A stretch of DNA of 64,000 bases, taken from positions 35,431,842 to 35,495,841 of the forward strand of contig NC_067488.1 in assembly GCF_947179515.1 (NCBI RefSeq), written 5' to 3'. The notes below the pieces were generated by a model that saw nothing but the letters and a program-made list of their open reading frames with translations, was not told the origin of the DNA and did not search any database. Positions 12,291-24,384 of the stretch are shown one piece after another (the first letter of the stretch is position 1; every line of letters begins with the position of its first letter). The position numbers and the translations under genes were made by a program. The DNA comes from Apodemus sylvaticus. Taxonomy: Eukaryota > Chordata > Mammalia > Rodentia > Muridae.

Positions 12291-12507
12291 ACAGAAAGGG
12301 AGTGGATCTAGATGGGAGAGGAGGTGGGGACATAGAGTTCTTAATAACTCTCCAAGGTCTGAAATCACATGAGAAGCAAGAAATATTCTACTATATATTG
12401 CTCATCTCAGTATTTCATGTCTGTTTTCTTTTGTTTTATGGAAACTTGAAGGAAGGCCTTAGAAACCACAGGCTCTCTTTAATTTTCCACATGTCTTTAA
12501 AAATAAA

Positions 12508-12601
12508 CTATCTGTCTGTCTGTCTGTCTATCTATCCATCCATCTATCCATCCATCCATCCACCCACCCACCTGTCTGTCCATCTATCCATCCATCTATC
12601 C

Positions 12602-12655
<54 letters not shown>

Positions 12656-12690
12656 TTATCTATCAACCATCTACTTTCTATCATCTATCT
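12508..12690. repeat. (TCTG)n(ATCC)n(ATCT)n compound tetranucleotide microsatellite
   Basis: Successive TCTG, ATCC/ACCC and about a dozen ATCT units with imperfect edges, about 170 bases. The 5' flank TAAAAATAAACTATC could be the tail of the adjacent antisense SINE. Confidence 0.95.
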
Positions 12691-12852
12691 ATGTGCATTC
12701 TTGAGTTGGCACACATATACCAGAGCATGCACATGGAAGTCAATGAACAACTTGAAGTAATCCCAGTCCTACTATACGGGCTCTAGAGGTCAAATTCAGG
12801 TTGTCAATATTGGCAGCAAGAGACTTTACATACTAAGCCATCTTGCCAGCCC
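12690..12852 (-). repeat. B3-like SINE, antisense
   Basis: Reverse of a B2/B3-family SINE: CACATGGAAGTCAATGAACA, then GAGGTCAAATTCAGGTTGTC, TGGCAGCAAGAGACTTTACA and ending ACTAAGCCATCTTGCCAGCC, which is the reverse of the tRNA-derived head. Confidence 0.75.
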
Positions 12853-14175
12853 TTGCACAGTGTTTTTTGCTGGTCCCTGAAGAGCTGGGCTGGGACCTCA
12901 GCATTCTCAAAATAACACAGGAATAACAGGGAGAGAATCTGGCTTCCTGGGAATGTGTGGAAATGAACAATAAATGTCTCCAGTCTCATGTGGCTTGTAT
13001 CCCTCTGCCCTGTCTTGCCTGCCTCCTGCTTGCTCATCACCTGCAAGGTCAGTGAGATGCCAACAATGTGAAGCTCTGTTATGTGGCCTGTGGCTTCTTC
13101 CACTGTCTTGAGCTGTAGCTTTTTAGTGGTTCTGAGAGGCAGGATTTCTGACTTCTGTGTCTTATTTCTGCCTTGAAGGCACCCATGTGGCCTGAACCAC
13201 CACAGTGCTAGCTCTTTGAGTTCTGGAAATCTTCCCAGATACTATGGACTTTAATGTTTATACTAGTAAAATAGGGATCCTGTATGAATCTGGGAGTCAG
13301 GAATGTGGAATGAGGTAGCTTCTTTTACCCCTCAAACCCCTCCTGGTAAGTACTGGAAAATTAAGACAGCTATCTTCTCATGAAGTTATCTGTTGGTCAA
13401 GGACCGGAAGACAGCTAATGGAGGCAAGACCTGGGATGTTAGGGTTGGAGTGAAGAGGAGTGAGGAGTAAAATGGTGTTCTCTGAGGCCTGCAGCTCTAA
13501 GCACATGCATCTAGGTGCTGCAGCCTTAGCCTTGAACTAGAAACAGCTGGTATTAGATTGGCAAGCCACAGACTGAGCTGACCCTGCCGTATCCTTCAAC
13601 CTCTGTGGGGACAAGTATAGAGTTTGTTCTCTCACATCTCTGTCCCAATGGGTTAGTGTGTAGGGTACCAGCGTCTCCTGGTGTTGGGTTTCTCTGATCT
13701 ATAGCCAAGGCTGCTATGACTTCCGCCTTAATGCCCAATTGTTTCTACCATCCACTTTTAAGCATAGCAAAGCTTAGGGATTGTTTTCTAAAAATAAAAG
13801 CCAAAACAAATAAAGTGACCCGAGCCAAAAATGTCCCTTGAAAACTGTAATTTAGCCTTTGGTCACACTTAAAAATACAATTGCATTTAAGTGTTTGTTG
13901 TTTTGTGCCTCCTCCTGTCTCCTGTAAGTTTATATTTGGATTACAAGGGAAAGTGAGAACCTTGTTGCTGCCAAACTAAACCAAGGGCAGAAATTGGCTC
14001 GAGGCTCTATTTTGCGTTCTGTATGTTTAAAGCCAAGATATGTTCCCACTGTACTGGAAGGAAAAGGTGGCTGTACTCAGCCTCCAGAGTTTTTTCCATT
14101 GCTGATCAAACTATTTCTCACCTACGTTTTAACCCCAGTCCTTTCGCTAACATGTAATAATACATTCCAAATGGA

Positions 14176-14190
14176 AAGAACATAGTTTCT
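14176..14190. repeat. L1 target-site duplication, left copy (15 bp)
   Basis: AAGAACATAGTTTCT. It is identical to 17814-17828 on the other side of the L1. Confidence 0.93.
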
Positions 14191-17100
14191 TTTTTTTAAT
14201 TTTTTTATTCGATATAATTTATTTACATTTCAAATGATTTCCCCTTTTCTAGCCCCCCACTCCCCGAAAGTCCCGAAAGCCCCCTTCACTTCCCTGTCCT
14301 CCCACCCACCCCTTCCCACTTCCCCGTTCTGGTTTTGCTGAATACTGCTTCACTGAGTCTTTCCAGAACCAGGGGCCACTCCTCCTTTCTTCTTGTACCT
14401 CATTTGATGTGTGGATTATGTTTTGGGTATTCCAGTTTTCTAGGTTAATATCCACTTATCAGTGAGTGCATACCATGATTCACCTTTTGAGTCTGGGTTA
14501 CCTCACTTAGTATGATGTTCTCTAGCTCCATCCATTTGCCTAAGAATTTCATGAATTCATTGTTTCTAATGGCTGAATAGTACTCCATTGTGTAGATATA
14601 CCACATTTTTTGCATCCACTCTTCTGTTGAGGGATACCTGGGTTCTTTCCAGCATCTGGCAATTATAAATAGGGCTGCTATGAACATAGTAGAGCATGTA
14701 TCCTTATTACATGGTGGGGAATCCTCTGGGTATATGCCCAGGAGTGGTATAGCAGGATCTTCTGGAAGTGAGGTGCCCAGTTTTCAGAGGAACTGCCAGA
14801 CTGATTTCCAGAGTAGTTGTACCAATTTGCAACCCCACCAGCAGTGGAGGAGTGTTCCTCTTTTTCCACACCCTCTCCAACACCTGCTGTCTCCTGAATT
14901 TTTAATCTTAGCCATTCTGACTGGTGTAAGGTGAAATCTCAGGGTTGTTTTGATTTGCATTTCCCTAATGACTAATGAAGTTGAGCATTTTTTAAGATGC
15001 TTCTCTGCCATCCGAAGTTCTTCAGGTGAGAATTCTTTGTTTAACTCTGTACCCCATTTTTTAATAGGGTTGTTCGGTTTTCTGGAGTCTAACTTCTTGA
15101 GTTCTTTATATATATTGGATATTAGCCCTCTATCTGATGTAGGATTGGTGAAGATCTTTTCCCAATTTGTTGGTTGCCGATTTGTCCTCTTGATGGTGTC
15201 CTTTGCCTTACAGAAACTTTGTAATTTTATGAGGTCCCATTTGTCAATTCTTGCTCTTAGAGCATACGCTATCGGTGTTCTGTTCAGAAACTTTCTCCCT
15301 GTACCGATGTCCTCAAGGGTCTTCCCCAGTTTCTTTTCTATTAGCTTCAGAGTGTCTGGCTTTATGTGGAGGTCCGTGATCCATTTGGATTTGAGCTTAG
15401 TACAAGGAGACAAGGATGGATCAATTCGCATTCTTCTGCATGCTGACCTCCAGTTGAACCAGCACCATTTGTTGAAAAGGCTATCTTTTTTCCATTGGAT
15501 GTTTTCAGCCTCTTTGTCGAGGATCAAGTGGCCATAGGTGTGTGGGTTCATTTCTGGATCTTCAATCCTGTTCCATTGATCCTCCTGCCTGTCACTGTAC
15601 CAATACCATGCAGTTTTTAACACTATTGCTCTGTAGTATTGCTTGAGGTCAGGGATACTGATTCCCCCAGATTTTCTTTTGTTGCTGAGAATAGTTTTAG
15701 CTATCCTGGGTTTTTTGTTGTTCCAGATAAATTTGATAATTGCTCTTTCTAATTCTGTGAAGAATTGAGTTGGGATTTTGATGGGTATTGCATTGAATCT
15801 GTATAGTGCTTTAAGCAAAATGGCCATTTTAACTATATTGATTCTACCGATCCATGAGCATGGGAGGTTTTCCCATTTTTTGAGGTCTTCTTCCATTTCC
15901 TTCTTCAGAGTCTTGAAGTTCTTGTCATACAGATCTTTCACATGTTTGGTAAGAGTCACCCCAAGATACTTTATACTGTTTGTGGCTATTGTGAAGGGGG
16001 TCATTTCCCTAATTTCTTTCTCAGCCTGCTTATCCTTTGAGTATAGGAAGGCCACTGATTTGCTTGTGTTGATTTTATAACCTGCCACTTTGCTGAAGTT
16101 GTTTATCAGCTGTAGGAACTCTCTAGTGGAGTTTTTTGGGTCACTTAGGTAGACTATCATGTCGTCTACAAATAATGATAATTTGACTTCTTCCTTTCCA
16201 ATTTGTATCCCTTTGACCTCCTTATGTTGTTGAATTGCCCGAGCTAGTACCTCAAGTACAATATTGAAAAAATAAGGAGAAAGGGGGCAGCCTTGTCTGG
16301 TCCCTGATTTCAGTGGGATTGCTTCAAGTTTCTCTCCATTTAGTTTGATGCTGGCTACCGGTTTGCTGTATATTGCTTTTACTATGTTTAGGTATGGGCC
16401 TTGAATTCCTGTTCTCTCCAAGACTTTAAGCATGAAAGGATGCTGAATTTTGTCAAATGCTTTTTCAGCATCCAATGAAATGACCATGTGGTTTTGTTCT
16501 TTGAGTTTGTTTATGTAGTGGATTGCATTGATGGATTTCTGTATATTGAACCAACCCTGCATTCCTGGGATAAAGCCTACTTGATCATGGTGGATGATGG
16601 TTTTGATGTATTCTTGGATTCGGTTGGCAAGAATTTTATTGAGTATTTTTGCATCGATGTTCATAAGGGAAATTGGTCTGAAGTTCTCTTTCTTTGTTGG
16701 ATCTTTGTGTGGCTTTGGTATCAGCGTAATTGTGGCTTCGTAGAAGGAATTGGGTAGTGTTCCTTCTGATTCTATTTTGTGGAATAGTTTGAAGAGTATT
16801 GGTGTTAACTCTTCTTTGAAGGTCTGATGGAATTCTGCACTGAAACCATCTGGTCCTGTGCTTTTTTTGGTTGGAAGACTTTCTATGACTCCTTCTATTT
16901 CTTTAGGTATTATGGGACTGTTTAGATGGTCCTGATTTAATTTTGGTATTTGGTATCTGTCAAGGAAATTGTCCATTTCCTCCAGATTCTCCAGTTTTGT
17001 TGAGTACAGGCTCTTGTAGTAGGATCTGATGATTTTTTGGATTTCCTCAGTTTCCGTTGTTATATCTCCCTTTTCAGTTCTAAGTTTGTTAATTTGGATA

Positions 17101-17813
17101 CTTTCTCTGTGCCCTTTGGTCAGTCTGGCTAAGGGTTTATCAATCTTGTTGATTTTCTCAAAGAACCAGCTCCTGGTTTTGTTGATTTTTTTGTATGGTT
17201 CTCTTTGTTTCTACTTGATTGATTTCGGCCCTGAGTTTGATGATTTCCTGCCTTCTACTCCTCCTGGGTGAAATAGCTTCTTTTTGTTCCAGGGCTTTCA
17301 GGTGTGTCATTAAGCTGGTAATGTAAGCTCTCTCCATTTTCTTTTTGGAGGCACTCAGGGCTATGAGTTTTCCTCTTAGCACTGCTTTCATTGTGTCCCA
17401 TAGATTTGGGTATGTTGTGTTTTCATTTTCATTGTGTTCTAAATGTCTTTAATTTCTTTCTTTATTTCTTCCTTGACCAAGGTATCATTGAGTAGAATAT
17501 TGTTCAGTTTCCACGTGTATGTGGGTTTTCCGTTGTTTTTGTTGCTATTGAAGACCACTTTTACTCCATAGTGATCTGATAGGAGGCATGGGATTATTTC
17601 GATCTTCTTATATTTGTTGAGGTCTGTCTTGTGACCAATTATATGGTCGATTTTGGAGAAGGTGCCATGAGGTGCTGAGAAAAAGGTATATTCTTTTGTT
17701 TTAGGATAGAATGTTCTATATATATATATATATCTGTTAAATCTAATTGGTCCAAAGCTTCAATTAATTTCATTTTGTCCCTGTTTAGTTTCTGTTTTCC
17801 TGCCGCCTTACTC
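14191..17813 (-). mobile_element. L1 retrotransposon, 5'-truncated, antisense to Tg
   Basis: A 3.6-kb LINE-1 bounded by a perfect 15-bp target-site duplication. On the minus strand it runs from within the ORF2 endonuclease region through reverse transcriptase and the cysteine-rich C-terminus to a G-rich 3' UTR and poly-A tail (14191-14210 on the + strand is T-rich). The 3' UTR (14191-14444) resembles the rat/mouse group in its GGAAATCATTTGAAATGTAA type end. The 5' truncation and the A-tail next to the duplication are the usual signature of target-primed reverse transcription. The perfect duplication suggests a recent insertion. Confidence 0.95.
14445..17185 (-). pseudogene. L1 ORF2 remnant (reverse transcriptase, C-terminal domain)
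   Basis: On the minus strand, an open frame of 730 codons from the ATG at 16976 to 14784 covers most of the L1 reverse transcriptase and C-terminal region. Visible RT motifs are SLDAEKAFDKIQH (AFD near residue 173), SGTRQGCPLSPYFFN and SLFVDDMIVYL (residues 269-272 FVDD). A C-rich CWRGCGKR...HCWWGC motif lies near the end. The frame is broken by a single TGA (TCA at 14784-14786 on +). It then continues in the same frame to the native-looking stop at 14445-14447, after LISGY. Upstream of about 17185 the coding sequence is in another frame, because of a 7-T run at 17186-17192. The fragment is non-functional as a whole element. Confidence 0.92.
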
Positions 17814-17828
17814 AAGAACATAGTTTCT
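17814..17828. repeat. L1 target-site duplication, right copy (15 bp)
   Basis: Identical to 14176-14190. It directly follows the 5'-truncated end of the L1. Confidence 0.93.
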
Positions 17829-20212
17829 AAACATCCCTCACCCCCCAAGGGCAATCATGTCTAGCTCCACCCCTAACCCTAAGCCACTTGTGTGATAGGA
17901 CCATAAAATGGGGAGGAGGACATAGACCCCCAGCTTGCTATGATGTCTGGTACCACCTTCTCTCTTTGCCTAGCTGAGGTCTGTGGTCCTAGAACCTTTG
18001 AGAGGAGTATGTGATCCTTAGCATCATAGGAAGACAGTGCTGGGAAGCTCCTGTGTGATGATGCGTTATCCCAGCCCGCAACTAAAAGATGAGATCTGGA
18101 AAGGGGAAGCATTCTGTTACCCACTACACCCATGTGAAACTTCCTCTAACTATGCTCACTGTAACCTTTCCCAGTATTGAGAACATGACAGCCATGTAGG
18201 GCACACAGGCTCAGAATGTCCTTAACTCCTCACTAGGCACCACAGGACTATAAGGACTCTAGTGGCCTGGAGGCTAAAGATGGAAACAGAACAAATCACT
18301 GAGTGGCAAAAGAATAAGTTGGATGATGAAAACATTTTACAGGGTGTGAAGTGCTCAGATTAAAATGAAGAGGAGAGATGGGACAAAAAATGAACATAAG
18401 TAGCTTTAGCAATTAGCATGGGAACCCTAGAAGAGATGACATTACAGGTGATACTTGAAGGATGGGAAGGACCCTCCTGCATGGCAATTTCAGGGTTCTC
18501 TGTGGTACTTGTGCTATGTGAAGGACATCCCAGTAAGCTTTGACTTTGGCCTTGGCATTAGGCAGCACTGTCCAATAGAACTATGGTCTGAGAACCTATG
18601 TAATGAAAATAAATGTCAGTCAACAGTCACACAGTATTACTATGCATTCAAATGGCTGTGGTAGTCATTTCTATTCACTGAAATCATTGTTCAGATAGTA
18701 GCATTTGCCTGATGACTACTGATGCACATATTTAGGAGCTGCTGCACAGATATTCTCTCACATAGCTTAATACAGAGGGAGAAGGATGGGACCTCCTCTA
18801 AAGACCCAAGCAGGAAGTGATTGAAATTCAGGGAAAGAGTGACACGTTTTATGACAACTCAGGATTGTTTCTCAAAGGGGAACTAGGCACTACTGCAGGG
18901 TTGGTGGTAGCTTTCCACTGCCATCCAGGCAGATGGGGCGGAGTGCATCCATGCTTGAAGAGAAGAGATGCTGCCATTTTGGAGTGTGTGAAACACCAGT
19001 CAAGCATAAGCCAGTGGTGGGATCACTGTATAGCTGTTTTGCATGTAGTTTGTCTCTCTTCATCATCCATGAAGAGAATAGAGTTCTCAGGCATGTGAGT
19101 AATTGAGGCAGATGCCCAGAGGATCCGGGCACTTATGTAGGAGGGAACCTTCAGGGTCTGCCCTTGGGGCTTTCATAATCTGAGGTTGTACCATGAGACT
19201 TTGCAGTGTCTATAGGAATGAGAATCTGCAGGTCTGAACCACCAATGGACTAATGTAAATCAAGGCAGGGAAGGCCTGGGCTCTGAGTCTCCTCTGCTAC
19301 CTACCTACTGAATACCAGGGGAGCCAGTCCATATCACAGACTCTCTCTAAGGCTCTCTCCTTAGAATAACACAGACAAAAGAATAAGGCTATATATGCTC
19401 ACACTGTTTATAGATTGATGCTCTAAGTGGAACTAGAATTAGGAATAGGTGAACCCCAGAGCAAGCCACTTTTAGCCAGAGGGCTTAGCAATGACAATAT
19501 AACCCTGTTAAACCTGCCAGTCTAATGACAGAATGGGGTAAACTGAGTTCCTAAGAAACAGCTGTTGTGGACAGTGTAGAATGTGACTTGAAAAGCAGGT
19601 GTCAACAGGAACTGAGTGATAAGAACAGGTCTCATAGTAAAGGTTTATATGGCAATGATTTGAAAGGTTGATCCTAAACTAGGCTGAAAGCAAGAGATTG
19701 GGCCACTTAGCTGTGCATGCTTTGTCTATTCTAAGTTCTTTTCTGTTGTTTGATTTAACAAGATGGGGGAAATAGCATCCATTGTGACTTCTGAATGATG
19801 GCATCCCGTTTTTTCATCTGCCACATGTTCAGGCTCATCTATTTTACACACATGAAGCAATAAACATGAAGCGCGATGCTGTATGGTTTATGCCCATGAA
19901 GATGGGAATTGTTGTCACATAGGAATAATCCAAGAAACAGCACATGTAGTTTTCTAGATGTTCACCTTAGATATCCAAAGGTATGATGTGCATGGCCCAG
20001 GTAAATGACTTTAAGATCCCTGTCTGGTAGTCACATCCTCTCCATGCATAGTCAAGTATAGAGGTTTCATACCCAGAGATAATCTTGTCTTGGCCCCCAT
20101 ACTACTCTAGCACACATGGAGCAAAATCAGAAGACATGATTGAGGTCAGGGAGCTCCAATCTACTCCAGAGGGTTTTGGGGTCTTTTCAACCTTTCTTCT
20201 TTCTCTCCTTAG

Positions 20213-20404
20213 GCCATGAATATACTGCAGCTGGTCAGAAGAGCTTCGAACCAACAGGTTTTCAAAATGTGCTCTCGGGGTTGTATAGTCCTGTGGTGTT
20301 CTCAGCCTCGGGAGCCAATCTGACAGATACACACCTTTACTGTCTGCTTGCCTGTGACAATGACTCCTGCTGTGATGGCTTCATCCTCACACAGGTCAAA
20401 GGAG
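20213..20404 (+). CDS. Tg: Tg exon 26: start of type-3b repeat 1
   Basis: A 192-nt exon, phase 1 to phase 1, acceptor CTCCTTAG and donor GTATGG. It reads GHEYTAAGQKSFEPTGFQNV, then VVFSASGANLTDTHLYC and ACDNDSCCDGFILTQVKG. It contains the NLT glycosylation sequon and the CC pair of the type-3b repeat. It matches human TG very closely here. Its 64 codons correspond one for one in length with exons 32+33, the same part of type-3b repeat 2, which are split by an extra intron. Confidence 0.96.
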
Positions 20405-21929
20405 GTATGGCCAATAGTGGGGCTGGGCCTAAGTAGGGATAAGGGGCATTTGGAGACTCAGAAACCACAGAGCCTGCCTTGGAATTTGCTAGCACGATAC
20501 TACCATGCTCAAATTGAAGATGGTATTCACACACAAGGTCGGGGAAAATTCTGGTCTCTTTATCATGTCATGATTATACCATGTTTTATTTCATAAAACT
20601 CATTTATTACAGCTGTCTTCAATTTTATAAACCAAAACAGGAGCTCTGAGAATAGAAATCATTTGTCAGTGTTATGCAGCTTCTGAAGGGACATGGTGGC
20701 ATTGACCCAAGGTGTATTTTCCCTAAGATCTTACTGTTAGCTGAGAATCCTGGCAAGGTCACATTCAGTCAAATTGCCTTAGCTCACTCCTCTGTTCCTG
20801 ATGACTATAAAGATAACCTGCCTAGTCCATCTCTGCCCCCTCAGTCATTCTCAGCAGCTCCTCAGCAGCATATATCTCTACATGTTATAGAAGTAAACCC
20901 AGGCACTTAGTAGGTTAGGTTAGGAGGGGATGTTGGAGTTACATTGTGGAGAAGAATCAGATCACAATGATTCAGTGGCCTTCTGGGAAAGCAGAGGCTG
21001 GTCAAGGCTCTTTTGGGGTAAAAAAGCACTTAGATGAGGTGAGAACCCAGGGCAATGCTAGAGTGGGCATTGCTGGGCTAGAGGCTGGGGACTCCATCTA
21101 CTTTGAAGATTACTAGCAGACTCTGGTCTGAAGAAGCCTGTCATCGGGCTAAGTGGATGCCGGAAAGCAAGAGCTCACATTTTCTTTTCCTGCCTCCTGG
21201 CCTGGTTTCCCTCGATGAAATTAGTGAGAGAGAAAGTTGGTAACTACTGGATCCTGAAAGAAAGTTAAATACAACTTTGGAAACCGACAGTAAGTATTTT
21301 GTACTATTCAGAGAGAGAAATGAAGTTTCCTTGGGTCTCAAACAGAGTGCAAACCTTAATTTGGTAACATGAAGAGAGATAATAGTTCTGGGCAGAGGAG
21401 GAAGGCTACAGAAAAGTCAATTCATGATAAAGAGAAGGAAGGCTGAGCTAGATTCCCCAGGGTAGGAGAACTAGCAGAAGGTAGCCTTGGCTTAGGAAGG
21501 AGCCAGAGGGAGAGGTTTCATCAGGCTACTACTAAGGAGGTCAGGGAAAGAAGGTAAGAAGTTCAAGGTCATTGAGTCCGAGGGCTACCTAGCATACATT
21601 AGACCTGTCTTAGGATTTTTGTTTTGTTTTGTTTTTTAAAGAAAGTTTGAGTACAAGTGAGGAGTCCAGTGGGGACAGTGGTAACAGGTGAGAAGATGGG
21701 TGAGTGGGTCACACCCCAGTGAATGCCTGGAAGAAAGGTAGAACCCCTAGGCAAGGAGAATGAAGCCCAGGGCATCCTAAAGTAACCAAGTGAGGGACGG
21801 TAGGATGTGCAGGGTGCTTGACAGTCCCTCATGCTGCTGACAGCTCAAGAAAACAACTGTGAAGATGCCCAGCTGAGCTCACTGAGTCAGTAGTGCTAAA
21901 AAGGAAACTGGTTGGTGTTTGCTGTTGTT

Positions 21930-22140
21930 TTTATTGAAACACTATCTTTCTTATCCTGTTAGAATTTACTATCTACCCAAGGATGACTTTAAACTTGTGA
22001 CCTTCCTCTTTTTGCCTCTTCAGTGCTATTATTATAGACATGCTCCATCATGCCAGGTTTATATGGTATTAGGGGATGAACCTGGCCTTTGTGTATGCAA
22101 AGCAAACACTCTACCAATGAAGCTGCATCCTCAGCCCCAG
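21930..22140 (-). repeat. B4 (ID-B1 chimera) SINE, antisense
   Basis: A B1-like part in reverse (ACTTTAAACTTGTGACCTTC, CATGCTCCATCATGCCAGGT) is followed directly by an ID-like head in reverse (GATGAACCTGGCCTTTGTGT, AAACACTCTACCAATGAAGC). This is the B1-ID order of B4 elements. Confidence 0.7.
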
Positions 22141-23135
22141 AATGAGAGTGTTTAGTTGAAAAGATAATTAGAACGACTTGATTCCTAATCATCCTTTTGG
22201 TTTCAGCCATATGATTATACAATGTGGGTTCCTGTTAGTATTTGGATGGGCAAATCATTAACTGTCCCTCTCTTGTATATCAACACATGTCTTTCTCCAT
22301 ACCCATGTTTAGAAAGTCTGTTTTCAGAGGCAGGATGCCTTGTTGAACTAAACATATATTCTGTGGGTGCTACTGTTTCTCCAGATGCTATGTTACTCAG
22401 CAGACATGGGATCCTTCTATGGAAACACTGACTTCATTTTCCCTAAGATCATATATGAAGGATCATTTTGTTCCATGGGGCACTGAGACTTCCAAGGCCT
22501 TCTTTCCATGACTCTGTGGTTGGCAGTGTGCTTGCTATTCCCTCCAAGTCTAACTAGTCATCAGTGAATTGCCCAGCATCTTACCCACCCTACCCCCACA
22601 TGCAGTGCCAGAATTTGGGCCCTTGTGACATGCCTATAAACATCTGGCTGTCCTTCCAGACACATCTGGTACAGTGGGTAGTTAGGAGTTTTAATTTTGG
22701 GGCTTTGGCTGGATTTACTGAGAACAAAATCCTGTTACACCCTTTACCACAGCATTTGAAATCCTTTCGTTTTCTTAAATATTCCTCCTTTACTTGCCCC
22801 TCCTAGTCATCCCTCACAGAAGCTGCAGCTGCCTCTAGCCTCCTCTGGATGCCTCCGCTAGCTCCCAATGGATGGCTGTCTTTTCAATGGGGAGTAGTTA
22901 GTGATAACTCCCGAGGATTCAAGCCTGCTTTGTAGTGGAGGCTACTGGGAAGAGGGATTCTAGGGAACTCCCATGCCCTAAGGTTTACACGAGTATCACT
23001 GAAGCTGGAGGGTGTGATCAGCTAGTGACTGGTCCCTATCATAGGAACATGTGGTGCTAGTGCAGGAAGATGTATGGTTTTTTACGTGAGGGTCAGGGTC
23101 AAGGGCACTAGGTTCTGAATTAAGTATGTTACTAT

Positions 23136-23190
23136 TCCTCCCTCCCTCCCTAGTTCCTTCCCTCTCTCCCTCCCTTCCTCCCTTGTTTTT
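23136..23190. repeat. CCCT-rich simple repeat
   Basis: Pyrimidine-rich imperfect (CCCT)n of about 50 bases. Confidence 0.85.
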
Positions 23191-23767
23191 TCTCTCCCTC
23201 TTACTCTCTTGATCACTTTTTCTCTTCCATAAACCATGGTGCTCAGACTTCTTTTGAGCTCCCACATTTTTATTGTATCCAGACTGCCCTGTGGTTCTAC
23301 TGCCAGCTCAATCTGTTCCTCAGTGCGGCTGCTGCTGCCTCCACCCTTTCACTATTGCTCAGACACTAGAAAAAACCCACTTCTCCTTTTGTAGTGTCTC
23401 AGTTTCACACTCTGTGATATGACGTTATCTAACGAGGTCAGTGGCTCTTGAACCAGGCTGTACTGCAGAGTCTTCTGCGTGCTCCTTGTGAACACTAACT
23501 CCCCCAGTAGCATCTCAACCCTCATGCGACAACATGACAAAGTCCACAGCTGGTGCCAGCAACTGAACATGTCCACAATCCTCCATGTATAGTATATCAG
23601 TGCCACATAAAAGGACCTCTGAGGCCATCTTTGGAAAGTGATCTGAAAACAGGCTTTGGTGCCCCAGTATCACTGTCCCATCCTCAGGCAGAGTCCAGGC
23701 TCTCAGAGCAAAGGATGCTGTGCAGGGCTTCATGGTTTCCCTCACACTGGCCTCTTCCATTTGACAG

Positions 23768-23920
23768 GGCCCACCATCTGTGGACTGCTCAGTTCTCCCG
23801 ACATTCTGCTTTGCCACATCAATGATTGGAGGGATGCCTCTGGTACATGTGCTGGGCTGGCATACGACGAGGCGAACCTCCAGATGGCCTTGAGACCGGG
23901 AGGCCAAGAGTTCCTGCAGG
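23768..23920 (+). CDS. Tg: Tg exon 27: type-3b repeat 1, middle
   Basis: A 153-nt exon, phase 1 to phase 1, acceptor TTTGACAG and donor GTAAGT. It reads GPTICGLLSSPDILLCHIND, then WRDASGTCAGLAYDEA and RPGGQEFLQ. Compared with human TG as I recall it, the segment between DxS and TC is five residues shorter (a single G instead of EAWANA). This removes the NAT N-glycosylation sequon (human Asn1774). The change is in frame and the exon otherwise looks intact, so I call it functional coding sequence. Confidence 0.94.
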
Positions 23921-24171
23921 GTAAGTAAGCCTCTGCATTTCACCATGCTTCTAAGTTCCTCATTCCCCCAGTGGGCGCTCTGCTAACTTCTTAGGTGCAG
24001 TTCTACATCCTGAGAGCTTGCACCCCTTATTTAGCTTCGAAATTACTAGTGTACAGATATATCCTCCTCACACTGACCTCATCCTCTAGGCTATGCAGGC
24101 TTTACTTATAGTACAGAAGGAAATGGCACCTATGAAACTGTACAGGGAGCTAATGGCTGAGTTCAGGATAT

Positions 24172-24384
<213 letters not shown>

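Larger units (their letters stand above)
11233..20212 (+). other. Tg: Intron 25, about 9 kb
   Basis: The largest intron in the window. It contains an antisense Lx-type L1 fragment, a long tetranucleotide microsatellite, a B3-like SINE, and a 3.6-kb antisense L1 with perfect target-site duplications. From about 17.83 to 20.2 kb I see only anonymous sequence and the acceptor TTCTCTCCTTAG. Confidence 0.88.
20405..23767 (+). other. Tg: Intron 26
   Basis: No exon recognised. It holds an antisense B4-like SINE (about 21930-22140) and a CCCT-rich tract near 23.14 kb. The remainder is anonymous. Confidence 0.85.

Noticed and set aside
12508..12690. Regular repeats as a possible CRISPR-like or minisatellite array
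   Set aside because: Pure tetranucleotide slippage repeats with no unique spacers.
14784..16976. Longest frame in the window (730 codons, -) as a host gene
   Set aside because: It is L1 ORF2 inside a target-site-duplicated, 5'-truncated insertion. It is annotated as a mobile-element relic.
23515..23946. 143-codon minus-strand frame over exon 27
   Set aside because: Antisense shadow of a real Tg exon. It has no features of its own.
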